A DNA stretch of 64,000 nucleotides from Rhinopomastus cyanomelas (lineage: Eukaryota > Chordata > Aves > Bucerotiformes > Rhinopomastidae), in contig VXBP01003652.1 in the NCBI GenBank assembly GCA_013400115.1, positions 1,427,698 to 1,491,697 of the forward strand, given 5' to 3'. The notes under the pieces are model-generated. The model was not told where the DNA came from. It saw only the letters and a program-made list of their open reading frames with translations, and searched no databases. Position numbers and translations under genes: made by a program. Positions 23,137 through 35,199 of the stretch are shown piece by piece; the first letter of the stretch is position 1; the number at the start of each line of letters is the position of its first letter.

Positions 23137-23690
23137 GGAAAACCAGTAAGGAAAGAACCCCAAGGGAATGATTGTGGTGCCCGGTAGCCTTTTCCCCGCA
23201 CGCACCCCAGTCCCCACCAACACCAGACCCCGACACTGCAGTGACGCTTACAGGGTGCTGCTGGCTGATCCCTTTCCATCCCTCTGCCATGTTCCTCCCC
23301 TTGAGGAGCCAGTACTGGTTAGACTGGCTGAAGGGTGTGTGTTTTACAAGTGACTTGACTTCTGTGAGAGCCTGCACAGCCACTCCTCAGCCCAGGATGA
23401 GGAAGAGGGAGGACGAGAGAGGAGAGAGAGAAGTGAACAGAGGGGGGACACAAGGAGCAGCCGAGGCGGGTGGAGAGCACCGATGAGGATGGAAAAGAGC
23501 AGAGAGGCAGCTCTACCACACTGGGTGCAGCTGGTGGGGGTCCTGGGCTGTCTGCAGGTGCTGTTGTCCCCACACCTGATCCCCACAACCCCACAGGGCT
23601 TAGTGGGGAGTGTGTGATGGGACCCTGCAAGGTCCAGTCTGACCCAGTAGGAAATGGGGGAGCCACACACCCTGGGTTTGCTCTTGGATT

Positions 23691-23720
23691 TATAGAATCA
23701 TTAAGGATTGGAAGATGTTT
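23691..23720 (-). mobile_element. CR1 tail remnant
   Basis: Only TTATAGAATCATTAAGGATT and ten further bases remain. Confidence 0.6.
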
Positions 23721-23984
23721 TCTCCAGGGAAGTCCTCGCTGCCATCATTCACCTAAGCCTCTGGTGCTTCCGAGAACCCCCTGGATGGTTGCAGCACCCT
23801 CAAGCCTGTGTGGGAGTCCCCTAGATGCCTCAGCACGAGCCAGGATCTGCTGTGTTCTTCCCTCAACATGGTCTGGTTCCTCTTCTTCAACCACCACGAG
23901 CCACAGTGAGCATCTGGCCAACGCTGGGGAGTCAGAGCTGACTCAGGCACTCGGGGCTGTTGTTTCACTGCGGGAAGGAAAGTC

Positions 23985-24065
23985 ACAGAGTGAGGCACTG
24001 GAACAGTCCTTCCAGGGAGGTGGTTGAGTCACCACCCCCGGAGGTGTTTAACAAACCTTCAGGTG
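23985..24065 (+). mobile_element. CR1 internal fragment
   Basis: CACAGAGTGAGGCACTGGAA to TTCAGGTGC; the 3' end is absent. Confidence 0.7.
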
Positions 24066-24785
24066 CTTCAGGAGCTGCTGTAGCAGCAGCAGGTGTGGGG
24101 GGGGTTAGTTTGTGTTTGTCCATCAACCAACCAGGTGTTTAGGGTTTTTGTCGATGTGGGAGCTGGGGCTGCAGTGCTCCAAGGTGAGAACTTTTCTCTT
24201 TGCCCTTTCCAATCCCTGTTTTTTGTAGTAAATACTCTGAGGGGGAAGCTGTAGGTCTGCTGGTCTCTGGCTCTTCCCATCGCAGAGCTGCTTGGCTGCT
24301 GCTTTTTGGGGCTGAGCCTGCTGCCTCGTGCAGGGTCCTGCCAGCTCCCTGCTTGGTTCTCCTGGGGATGTTTGTGTGCTGGGAGCTTTGCTTGGGGCTG
24401 GTGGGAGAAGGGCGTCAGCATGTGTTGGTGGGTCTGTTGTTGTTGTCTGTCTGTGCATCCTCTGGATGTTCTCGTCCCTCAAAGTCATGGGTTGGGGCCC
24501 CTCGGCTGCTCTGCTCACCCCATCCCTAAATTAATTCATGCTCCTCTCGTAAGGGAGACATCAGTCACTCCTCAAGGCTCTTCGGCTCCGTTGCTCAGCT
24601 GGCCACATCCTTTCATAAATCTTCCCTGTTAGTCTGAACTGGTGCTTGCTGGGTCTGGGGTTCAGTAATGCCCAGCGGCCCTGGGGCTGGCTCAACCTGG
24701 GCTGGGGCAGGGCTGCTGCTCTCTGCGTCACCCACATCCTCTCAGGCTGTGGGTGAGCTCGTGTTTTGCAGCAGGGTGCTGCCTT

Positions 24786-25110
24786 GTGGGTGCTTGTGTG
24801 TGATCCTGGTGAGCTTGTGGTCCTCACTGGTGAGCTTGTGGTTCTCACTGGGGTGCTTGTGGGTGATCCTGGGGAGCTTGTGGTCATCACTGGGGAGCTT
24901 GTGGTTCTCACTGGGATGCTTGTGGTTCTCACTGGGGTGCTTGTGGGTGATCCTAGGGAGCTTGTGGTCCTCACTGGGGAGCTTGTGGTCCTCACTGGGG
25001 AGCTTGTGGCTCTCACTGGAGTGCTTGTGGGTGATTCTGGGGAGCTTGTGGTCCTCACTGGTGAGCTTGTGGTCCTCACTGGGGAGTTCATCATCCTTAC
25101 TGGGGAGCTG
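24786..25110 (+). repeat. 21-bp minisatellite with higher-order pattern
   Basis: Units of the type GAGCTTGTGGTCCTCACTGG alternate with GTGCTTGTGGGTGATCCTGG variants, giving an imperfect higher-order order of roughly three units. Because 21 is a multiple of three, long frames stay open on both strands. Confidence 0.9.
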
Positions 25111-25161
25111 CTGGGACAGTGCAGAGGTGCTGTAGTTGAACCATCTCCTGGCAAAATGTGG

Positions 25162-25300
25162 ATCATAGAACCATAGAATCCTCCTGGCTGGAAAGGACCT
25201 CCAGGATCATCAAGTCCAGCCCTCATCCCAATATCTCCCTAACCCTCACGAGTTTTTTAAACATCTCCAGGGATGGTGACTCCACCACCTCGTGGGCAAC
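25162..25300 (-). mobile_element. CR1 3' fragment
   Basis: GATCATAGAACCATAGAATC to CACCACCTCGTGGGCA, directly after the 21-bp minisatellite. Confidence 0.9.
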
Positions 25301-26349
25301 TGGAGATGCAGGGTGCTGGGGGCACATAGATGGAAGGGTGGGGGCATGGTGCTTACAGAGCTGGGGAAGCTCCGTTCTCAAGACCCCCACAGCTTTGTGG
25401 GGTGACGCCTTGCCCCCCAGTCCAGGCACCAGCGCCTGGAGCTCAGTGCAGCCTTTCCAGCCAGGCAGACAGAGTCTGCTCTTCCCTGCTGCATCCCTCA
25501 CCCTGCTCCCCCCTCCCCACCGAAAAAACTCACCACCTCCTCGGGCTGCCATCTGTTTATTGGGTTGGCCTCAGGACTTGCTGAAATGTCTTGCGATGGA
25601 TGAAGGAACGCAGAGTAGGAGAACAGAGCCTGGCAGGCTGCATGCTGAGTGGAAAACAGTTTTCTGGGGCTTTCTGGAGCCTGAAAGACTCGGTGATGGA
25701 TGTGCCTGCGAGCGATGCTAATGGCTCTGTAAGTACCAGAGTGCAGGATAGCTCTGCCTGACGGAATGGGAAGTGTGTGTGTCGGGCAGGACCCGCTCTG
25801 CTGCTGAAGGATCAGGTGCTGGGGGGTTCAGGAGCAGAGGGTTGAGTTGGTTTGACCCATGGGGGGAAAGTCAGCACAATTAGCCCGGGAAGATAATCAG
25901 ATGCTCCGAATGTGATGGGAAAGGTGCATCCTGCCTCGGAATAGACCCCGGCGAGACCCGTCGTGTGCGCAGCGTCCGCCGGAGGGGCTGCTCTGTGCCT
26001 CCTGGCTCCCCTCTTGCTGCCTCCCCACTGTGCTCCCGGCGCCCAGACCTACTGACAAAAGTGATGGGTTTATGTGGAAATTCTGCGGGGATAAATATTT
26101 GCCTGTCAGCGAGGCTGGGCCGGAGCGTGATTTCTCATGTGCCGTGTGGAAATGACATTTCCAACCCGAATTAGCATTTCCCATGGAGGGCTGCTCTTTT
26201 GTTTTGATTTTTGAGGGTTGGAAAAGGGTTGGAAAAGGGCTGAATGGGGGGGTTTCCAGGTCATTGCTCAACTGAAAGACTTGTTTGTCCCTTGATGCTT
26301 AGAGAGGGGGGTTTCGCTGTCCCACTCCCACTCTGGCTGATGTGGAAGC

Positions 26350-26757
26350 TGGGATGAGTTGGGGTTGTTCAGCCTGGAGAGGAGAAGGCTCCAGGGGCAC
26401 CTTCTAGAAACCTTCTAGAGACCTTCCAGCCCCTGAAAGGGGCTGTCAGAGGGCTGGGGAAGGCTGTTCCCAAGGTCAGGGAATGATAGGGTGAGGGGTG
26501 ATGGTTTGAAGCTGGAGAAGGTCAGACTGAGGCTGGACAGGAGGAACAAGTTGTTGAATCTGAGGGTGGGGGATCCCTGGAACAGGCTGCCTGGAGAGGT
26601 GGTGGAGGGCTCATCCCTGGAGCCATTCAAGGTCAGGCTGGCTGGGGCTGTGGGCAACCTGATCTGGTGAGTGCTGGCCCTGCTTCTTGTAGGGGAGTTG
26701 GACTGGCTACCCTTTGGAGGTCCCTTCCAAACCAGGGCATCTGGTGATTCTATGAGC
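26350..26757 (+). mobile_element. CR1 3' fragment
   Basis: GAGTTGGGGTTGTTCAGCCT, GAACAGGCTGCCTGGAGAGG and final CATCTGGTGATTCTATGAG. Diverged, older subfamily. Confidence 0.88.
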
Positions 26758-27067
26758 TGGCAGAGGTGAGCGTGACCGTCCGCTGGGTGAAGGATTTGCC
26801 CAGCACAGGATGAAGGAGATGGTGGGATGTTTCCTGCCCTGCCCAGGTGAGGTGATGGCTGTTGCCACACTCTGCATCTTCTCCTGATGCTTTTGGTTGA
26901 CTCCTGGCCTGGGTAGAGCTGAGGCAGTGCAGGACCGTGTTCTTCTGGAGCATGGGTCTCCCCAGGGCTGAGACAGCTCCTGCAAGCAGGAGGGATGGAG
27001 CCAGCAGTGCTTGGAACTTGTCCCCGTGAGATCTGTGGGGTGCTCAGATGATGCAGTTGATCTTCAT

Positions 27068-27212
27068 CACAGAATCACAGAACAATAGGGATTGGAAGGA
27101 ACCTCAAAAGATCATCCAGTCCAATCCCCCTGCCAGAGCAGGAACACCTGGACCAAGTCTCACAGGAACATCCAGGCGAGTTTGAAATGTCTGCAGAGAA
27201 GGAGACTCTGGG
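27068..27212 (-). mobile_element. CR1 3' fragment
   Basis: CACAGAATCACAGAACAATA to GAGAAGGAGACTC. Confidence 0.9.
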
Positions 27213-27821
27213 GACAAGTGTGTGGTGACGCTGCATGGAGGCAGGGGCTGAGCATCTGTGTGGGTACTGAGCTTCCAGACAGACCAGTCCTGGGAAACAG
27301 CTTGGGTTTTCCACCAGTGCTGGATGAGCTGCCCCCAGTCAGGACAAGCCCTGGTGGCTCTTCCTGCCCTGGTATTGAGCCATGAGGAACACGGGGTGAA
27401 AGCCCAGTGAGTCCAGGGCCGTAGTGCAGCAGCGCGTGTGGAGATATAACTGATGCCTGCTGGGCTCTGGGGATGTCTCTGTCCAGGCACCTGATGGCTT
27501 GGGTGACCTGCAGCCTTGGGAGGATGGTTCTGCCACCCCTGGCTCAGCTCCCACATAGGAGGTGGCTGAACACAGGATTCAAAGGACCAACACAATGAGG
27601 TTTCCCTCGAGACATCTCCTGTGCGTCCAGAGCCTCACTGAGGCACCAGCAAGGGTTCCGACACCTTGTGTTGCTTGAGAGGCGCAAGGATGAAGGAAAC
27701 AACTTTCAAGAGGAATTTTGTTAAGATTCATGGGTCCAGTTCACCTTCACAAGCTGCTGGGACAGGCTACAGGAGTGGTTTTGGATTCCGCTTGCCTGTA
27801 GGTGTTTCTGTTGGGTGTTTT

Positions 27822-28092
27822 CATAGAATCATAGAATCGTTAGGGATTGGAAGGGACCTCGAAAGATCATCCAGTCCGATCCCCCTGGCACAGCAGGATC
27901 ACCTAGACCAAGTCACACAGGAACACGGCCAGGTGGGTCTTAAACGTCTCCAGTGAAGGAGACTCTACAACCCCCCTGGGCATCTCCTTCCAGGGCTCTG
28001 TCACCCTCATGGTGAAGAAGTTCCTTCTCCTATTGATATGGAACCTTCTCTGTTCCAGCTCACGCTCATTGCCCCTGGTCCTATCACTAGAA
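27822..28092 (-). mobile_element. CR1 3' fragment, left arm of inverted pair
   Basis: TCATAGAATCATAGAATCGT through CCTGGTCCTATCACTAG. Confidence 0.93.
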
Positions 28093-28273
28093 GCCACAGA
28101 GCACTGGCAGGGGCTGTCCAGAGGGGTTGTGGAGTCTCCTTCTCTGGAGACATTTTGAACCCACCTGGCCACATTCCTGAGTGACTGGATCTAGGGGATC
28201 ATGCTGTGTCGGGGGACTGGACCGGATGATCTTCTGAGGTCCCTTCCAATCCCTAATGTTCTGTGATTCATTG
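28093..28273 (+). mobile_element. CR1 3' fragment, right arm of inverted pair
   Basis: CCACAGAGCACTGGCAGGG to CCTAATGTTCTGTGATTC. Head to head with the preceding copy. Confidence 0.92.
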
Positions 28274-29014
28274 GTGGCAAACCTGGGTTGCTTTACGTCT
28301 GGGACATGAATCTCCCCGCAGACTCCCGAGAGCTGCTGCCGGCTCCTTCCTGCGGCTTCCTCCTGCCTAATACGATTTAAAAAAATCTATTATTGGGTTT
28401 TTTAAAGGGCAGCACAAACCCGATCGTTTCCTGGGTTTAACGTGAGCCGGTTACGGCTCGCAGGCTGCTAACTTCATCACCGCTCCTTCCAAGAAAGGAA
28501 CTGCTGAAGCAAACCACCGCTGCGGCGGAGCAGAGCGGAGCTGGCCGTCGCCTCGGTGCGCCGGGACCTGCCGTCGGGCACAGCCTCAGCCACGGCATCT
28601 TGTCCTCCTTCCCCGGCCGGGCAAACCCCCCTGAGCCGCCCTGTCGCGCTCGCGGCCGCTGAACTATCCAGCCACTTGTTGTACATCTGCTGACGGACAC
28701 CAACTGGAAAGGAGATCAGGGCTCAGACTCCCGAGCTGGGCTGTCTGCCCCCTCTAATGAGGAACAGATTGGAGCCCTCGCCGGCGCTCCGCTGTGGCTC
28801 GTTGCCTCTCGCGCCCGGCAAATGGCAAAATCAGGAGGGCTGGGGCGGCCGGCGGATGCTGGTGTTATTGGGTGGTGGTGCTGGCAGCCAGGCGCAGCTT
28901 CAGCCGGGGTTTGGGTGGCTGGGGGTGCTGTGTGGGGTGCTGAGGGTCTGCAGGGGAGTGCTGGGGGTGAGCCAGCAGGACCCCAGATGCTGGGGAACAC
29001 CAGAACCAATGTGT

Positions 29015-29070
29015 TTGATGGTTGGTCTTGATCGTCTTGAAGGTCTTTCCCAATCTTGATGATTCTATGT
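29015..29070 (+). mobile_element. CR1 tail remnant
   Basis: GGTCTTGATCGTCTTGAAGG to CTTGATGATTCTATG. Confidence 0.75.
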
Positions 29071-29084
29071 TTGCAGTGAAGGCT

Positions 29085-29288
29085 GGCAGGGGGTGCCGGG
29101 GGTGCTCTGTGGGATGCCAGGGGTGCTGTGTGGGATGCTGGAGGTGCTCTGTGGGATGCTGGAGGTGGCCTGTGGGATGCTGGGGTGCTCTATGGGATGC
29201 CAGTGGTGCTCTGTGGGATGCTGGGGGTGCTGTCTGGGATGCTGGGGTGCTCTCTGGGATGCTGGGGTGCTCTCTGGGATGCTGTGCT
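29085..29288 (+). repeat. About 20-bp minisatellite
   Basis: About ten variants of GGGATGCTGGGGTGCTCTCT in tandem, starting after a short CR1 tail at 29015-29070. Units vary from 19 to 21 bases. Confidence 0.85.
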
Positions 29289-29461
29289 TCCTCCAGGGTG
29301 CCAGTACCTCGGCTGTCCTGCCCATCATCCTAAACCACAGCGACGCACCTGTCTGGAGGCAGGATCTGACCCCTCCAAGCTGGGCACTGCTGACCCACAA
29401 CCCACAGTGAAGTCCTGCACAGATCACCTTTCCTGTGGCGTTTTCCAGCCACTTTACCTTG

Positions 29462-29526
29462 AGAAAGGGGGATTGGACTAGATGATCTTTCAAGGTCCCT
29501 TCCAACCCCTAGTGATTCTATGATTT
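29462..29526 (+). mobile_element. CR1 tail
   Basis: GGGGGATTGGACTAGATGAT to CCCTAGTGATTCTATGATT. Confidence 0.88.
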
Positions 29527-30778
29527 AGAAGCACCTCAGGAGCATCCCCGAGTCCCCCAGGGATGCAGGGTTTTCCCCTCCTGGCCACAGCTGTTTCCCC
29601 AGAGCTTCACACACCGGGTCCCGCAGGCCACGCACGTGCTTGCCGGCGGCCGCACCGTCTCCTGCCTTGCTCTGTCCCCTGGCCAAGGGCCAGCACAGGA
29701 ATGTTAACATTTTTTCTGTGGCTAATTTGGGGCTGTGGGCAGACGCGGAGCTGCCTTCTCCATCCCTCCCTCCATCCCCGTGGCTGGTGCTTGTTTTATT
29801 TCATGTTTCTTTTCAGCTGAAGATTCAGACCTTCTGGGACCTCATTCCAAATCAAAATGCCAGCGTGTTCCCTGGGGGACCTTTGGCTGTGCCAGCTCCA
29901 TGTGTGGGGCTGCACCCCCATCCCAGGGCTGGGAGTTAGGGCAGCAGAGGGCAAACTGGCTCCTTCCCTTGGGCAAAGCCTGTTCCACCTGTGGCGGGGC
30001 GAGGGTTGCTCGTGGATGCTTTGCCTCTGCGGGGTTTTGGGGATGGCAGCCTGTGGGGCGCCCCAGCTGAGGACGATGATGCTCCTTTGGGTCCTGCAGG
30101 ACTTCCATGCTGAGCATCGTGCTGCTGCCTGTGGGATGAGCAGAGGGGATGAGGCCACGTCCCGGCTGCTGTCCAGCTGCCATCCATCCCCAGCTGCTGG
30201 CGGAGAGGAGCAGGGTTGCTGCAGTGGCCTATAAAAGGCAAAGATGAGCTGTGTTTCCCATACAAGACAGAGCTGGAGGCAGCTGCATCCTCAAAGCAGG
30301 AGAATCAGGAGCTTTTTTTAAGCCAGTTTTTGCAGGCTCCTGTTCACGTGGTTGTTCAGAACCTTGTGGATGAAGTCTGGAGTGAAGGCAGAGACCTGAG
30401 AGCTCATTTCGGCTCCACTGGTGTCCTGCTAACAGGATAATCCTGTTACAGCCTCCTGCTAGTCCTGGGGTGAATCTTGAGGTTTTCTGGGCAAGTCTTC
30501 ATTTATTATCTAAAAATTATTGCTGATTTTATTGACACTACAGCCCCAATAATCCCGGGGTGTCTCCCTAACACCCCAGCCCTCCCATTGCTTTCCCTTT
30601 GAGAGCAGCACTAAATGCTTTCAGCTCTTAAATGAAAGGAGCTTTGAGGTTTGTGGAGGTCAAGATGCAGCAGATGGACCAGGATTTTATCTGGGGTCTT
30701 GGGGATGAGCCCTGCACTCCTCAAGAAAATCTTTATGCATCTCCGTGGTCTTGAGTTTCTCCAGGTTCTGTGAAATGT

Positions 30779-31290
30779 GATGGCACCTTGTCTCACCCCA
30801 AGGACCCCTGGCCTTTGGGGATCACTTACCAGGGAATCAGGACACTCGGGTACTTAACAGGACGATGAAAGGGGACAGTTTGGGACTGATAGGGAGCTGG
30901 GTTTATATGGGAGAGTGATGGCAGATGGCACCTTGTCTCACCCCAGATACTTCTAGCCTTCAGGGATCACTTACCTGATCCTGAGCCCCTGGTACTTAAC
31001 AGAAGGGTGAAAGGGGATAGTTTGGGACCAAGAGGGAGCTGGGTTTATATGGGAGAGCGATGGGAGATGCTACCTTGTCTCACCCCAAGGACTCCTGGCC
31101 TTCAGAGATCACTTACTTGGGTGTCCTGAGCCCCTGGTACCTAACAGGAGGAGGAGATGGGACAGTTTGAGATCAACAGGGAGCTGGGTTTATATGGGGG
31201 AGCAATGGGACATGCCACCTTGTCTCACCCCAGAGACCCCTGGCCTTTGGGGATCACTTACCTGGGCGTTCTGAGCCCCAGCGGGGCTCC
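30779..31290 (+). repeat. 144-bp tandem repeat, about 3.6 copies
   Basis: The landmark CACCTTGTCTCACCCC (or TACCTTGTCTCACCCC) recurs near 30783, 30928, 31070 and 31215. Each copy continues through GATCACTTAC and CTTAACAG to GGGAGCTGGGTTTATATGG. No coding sense is visible. Confidence 0.88.
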
Positions 31291-32090
31291 ACCCAGGTCC
31301 AGAGGAGCCCCTGCAGAACCCATGAACGGCATGAGCACAGGGAGCACGACGGCTGGGAATCGCTCTGTTTGGGCTTCTGAAACGTGCGCCTGCAAACACC
31401 GTGTGGTTTCCTGACAAATTTGAACCAGCGCTGCTCAATCCGCTCCAGCGCTGCTACTGTGGGTCTCGCAGACTGTAAAGCATTTATGGGAGCTGCTCGA
31501 GGCGAACTCGAGCATCTGTGGAATAACAAGTCCAGGAAGTAATTGCATCCACAAGGAAAATATTTTTATGTATAATCCAGTGACCCATTTTATAAACATT
31601 GCGGTTCCACCTTGGACTTCTCGCTCTCTTTTTTTTTTTTTAATAATTTTTTAATCTTTTTTCACAAAAGAAATCACTTCTCCGCGGCTCTTCCCCGGTC
31701 CAAGTGTCTGTGGGCAGCGACGTGCGCGGGTCGGGTTTGAGGGCTCCGTGCTCGGTGCCGGCTGGGAGGCGGGGAAGGAAGCGCCCCGGTGCTGCCGAGC
31801 TCCAGCGGAGGTGGCACCGCGGGGCTGGGTGCTGCTGGGGAAGCGGAGGGACGGCGTGGATTGCTCCCACTGGGCTTGGCAAGCGCCGTGGCATTGTTTC
31901 GGGGCAAAGGGCTTTCTTTCTGCCTTTGTGAGGCAGCTTTACGAGAAGCTGAGTCACTCGCAGCCTGGGTGGCACCACCTCGGCGCAGAGCCCGGGCTGG
32001 AGGAGGGGTCCTCTGTCCATTTTGGGGGCTTCTATTGGGTCTCATCTCCATGCATTTCCATGCCCTGTGTTTCTTGACCTAGGTTCTTGG

Positions 32091-32590
32091 TTTTTTTGGG
32101 GGGACTGGCCCATCCTGAACGCAGCAGCCTGGCTGTGGCCAGTGTGAGGACCAGCACTGGGTTCTGAGGGGTGACCACATTAATGTCTATAAAGATGTGA
32201 AGGGTGGGTATCAGGAGGATGGAGCCAGGCTCTGCTCAGGGGCACCCAGTGATAGAACAAGGGACAGTGGGTGTGAGGTGGAACATAGGAGGTTCCACAT
32301 CAACATGAGAAGGACCTTCTTCCCAGTGAGGGTGACAGAGCCCTGGAAGGAGCTGCCCAAGGGGGTTATGGAATCTCCTTCTCTGGAGGTGTTTATAACC
32401 CACCTGGACGTGTTCCTGTGCGACTGGTTCTAGGTGATTCTGCTGTGTTGGGGGGATTGGACTCGATGGTCTTTCAAGTCCCTTCCAACCCCTTATGGTT
32501 CTGTGAAGGAGGTGTTTTTGGGGGCGACTGGCCCATCCTGAGCTCAGCAGCCTGGCTGTGGCCAGTGTGGGGACCAGTGCTAGGTTCCAG
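32091..32590 (+). repeat. Direct duplication flanking a CR1 copy
   Basis: Segments 32091-32168 and 32514-32590 are about 85-90% alike (shared GACTGGCCCATCCTGA, GCAGCCTGGCTGTGGCCAG) and bracket the CR1 fragment at 32170-32506. Much longer than a CR1 target-site duplication. Confidence 0.8.
32170..32506 (+). mobile_element. CR1 3' fragment between duplicated flanks
   Basis: From GTGACCACATTAATGTCTAT through GGAGGTTCCACATCAACATG to CCTTATGGTTCTGTGA. Confidence 0.93.
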
Positions 32591-33380
32591 CCTTTAAATG
32601 GGCGATGACTTAGAGCTCATCTGTGGTTTCTCACAGAACAGAGGCAGAGCTGTGAAACACGGAGCTGAATCCCACTTGGTTTGTGTGTGGTCAGGGTTTT
32701 GTGGGTGCACTGGGTAGAGCTGCCCTTCCTGGGGCTACAGCTGATGACACAAGACCTCCCTCCCTTTGATTCAGCTTTGCCTGATGGAGATCTGCTGGGA
32801 ACTTCATCCCGTGGTGGGGGATGAAAGTCTGACCCGGTCTGAGTGGTGAAAGGTGCTGCGAGACCGGTGGGTGTCTTGCGGGTCCTCCCCGTGGCGCTGC
32901 GGGGAAGCAACTGACCCCACCAGTGCCTCCCACCGGGCAGCAGCCGCCCCCCCGTCTCCCGTCCCGCTGTCCCAGGGCAAAATCCGAGGTGAAGCCGGAG
33001 ATGCCAGGCGGAGGAGCCTCCCCTCCTTTCCCCGTTGCTCCCGTGGTCCCCACACCCCGCTGCCCGCAGAGCAGCGATGCCAAGGGCGCCCGCGGCCGCG
33101 GGGTGTCGGGCTCCTCTCCGGGAGGGACAAGCGAGCAAAACAAACTCGGGGCTCCGGGAGTAAACAGGATCTGGATCTGAGGGAACGGACGGGTCCAGAG
33201 CCGCTGCCTTTCAGCAGCGAACCTTGGCTCAGCCAATATCCACAACACGCAGCCCTGGCCAAGCTCTGCTGGGCCCTGAAGCACCACAACAGCTGCTTTT
33301 CTTGCTAGAATATGACACTAAATTTTTTGGACGGCTGGAGGCTTCCTTGATGGAAGTGGAGTAAGGGGCTGTTTTCCTTC

Positions 33381-33406
33381 TCTCTCCTCTCTCTCTCTCT
33401 CTCTCC
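33381..33406 (+). repeat. (CT)n microsatellite
   Basis: Interrupted CT run (TCTCTCCTCTCTCTCTCTCT) in unique GC-rich sequence. Confidence 0.85.
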
Positions 33407-34649
33407 CCATCCGTATTTTGCCTCCTCCTTCCACACAAGGCGGTGAAGCCCGAGGGTGGCAGATGTCCCGCGCGGGCTCTGGCCAGTGTGTCCGTGGGGT
33501 CGGAGCCCAGCTGCAGCTGGAGGGAGGAGGCTGCTACCCGCTGAACCCCCCTTGTTGTTGCTGGATCCCTCCCACGCCCCGGCAGAGCCGCCAGCGGCAG
33601 CTACAGCCCCTGACATCTTGTTCTGCTGCTGGTTCCGAGCGTGTCAGAAGTGTTCTGCCCTTAGAACGAGGGTGCTGGCCACGGGGCTGGGAGCAATGGG
33701 GCTAGTGGGCATCCCCCTGGGTTTTGCACTTTGGACCCCTCGTCTTCACCAGAGAGGCTGTCTGGGGTTTTTTGAGAGCTCCAGCTGCAGCTAGTGATGC
33801 AGGGCAGGGGCACAGAGGCCACACCTGAGCTGGTGCTGGTCCCCGTCCCCAAACCAACCTCAATTTGGGGAGTTTGCCAGAGGCATGAGACAGGATCTGG
33901 CCATCCCATCCCGCAGAGACAGTGAGGTCTCGTGTAGGGTTTGCAGCTGATGAGGTGAACTTGTTGCTACCTGGGTGTCACCCCGTGTCTCTGGAGAGCC
34001 AGTTGGTCCATGGGTCCTTCTGCTGGATGAGCTGTGGTGGACACTGGGATGGGGATTTGCAGCCGAGTTGCCACCCTGGGTATCAGAACATGGGAATTGC
34101 TGCGGTGGGCGCAGGGAGGTGCTGTGGGATGTGTGATGACGCATGTTTGGTGGTTCTGCTCTGTGTTACTGTGGCTGCCCGCAGCAGCATCACCCAGTGG
34201 TACCCAGGTGTGGGTCTGGGGCAGCTCAGCCTGTGCTGATCGGGTGAGACCTGTGCACAGGTGATGTGAGTGGCATCAGAATGGGGCATCTGCACCCCTC
34301 ATCCCCATCCCACTGCAGGAGCTGATTCCTTACCTGGTTCCCTCTCCACTGCTGAGCACAAAGTCTCTGCCTGCGTCACCTCATCCTCTCCTTCCTCTTC
34401 CCCATTTTCATTATCAGTCTGACTTCTCATGGGAGACAGGAGGACTTTTAAAAAGGGAGGAGATGGGAACACTGCTGATGAGGTTTCCACTGCTCACAGC
34501 CCCCTGGCTCCTGCTGTCTCACAGGCTGATAACCCAGTGAGATGCCCGACCCATTGCAGCCACAGGGTCAGGTTTGAGGACTCCAGCCCCATCTCGAGCT
34601 TCATTGCTCCTCTTTTTAACAGTTTCTCTGCAGCACTTTATTTATATGA

Positions 34650-35095
34650 AATCAAAGGGTCATTAGGGTTGGAAAGGACCTCCAAGATCATCAAGTGCAG
34701 CCATCCACCCAGCACCTCCATGACCACCAGCCCATGTCCCAAAGGGCCACATCTACTGGGCTTCTGAACCCCTCCTCTCCTCAACTCCCTCTCCTACCTG
34801 GGCAGCCTGTTCCACTGATCTTTCACTAAAGGTATTTTTCCTCATTTCCAATCTGAACCTCCCCTGGGGCAACCTGTGGCCACTTCCTCTGGTCCTGTCA
34901 GCAGTCCTTCAGGAGAAGAGGCCAACAGCAGCCTCCCTGCAGCCTCCTTTTGGGGAGCTGTGAAAGGCAGAAAGGTCTCCTCTCAGCCTCCTCTTCTTCA
35001 GGGTGAACAAACCCAACTCCCTCATGTCCTCCCATCCCTCCACCAGCTTCACTGCTCTTCTCTCTCCTTGCTGCAGCACCTTGATGCCTTGGTGT
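34650..35095 (-). mobile_element. CR1 3' fragment
   Basis: TCATTAGGGTTGGAAAGGAC, CAGCCTGTTCCACTGATC and CTCCCTCATGTCCTCCCATC, extending into the RT end. Confidence 0.9.
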
Positions 35096-35199
35096 CCGAG
35101 CCATCGCATGGGTACCCACTTGCCCCACAAGCCCTGGTGGCCACGGGGATGCAGGCAGGGGCTGCACGGGGTACCCATGTGTGTGTGTGTGTCTGAGGT

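Noticed and set aside
24561..25226. 221-codon Thr/Ser/Pro repeat protein on the - strand
   Set aside because: Produced by the 21-bp minisatellite, whose length is a multiple of three; open frames occur in other phases too.
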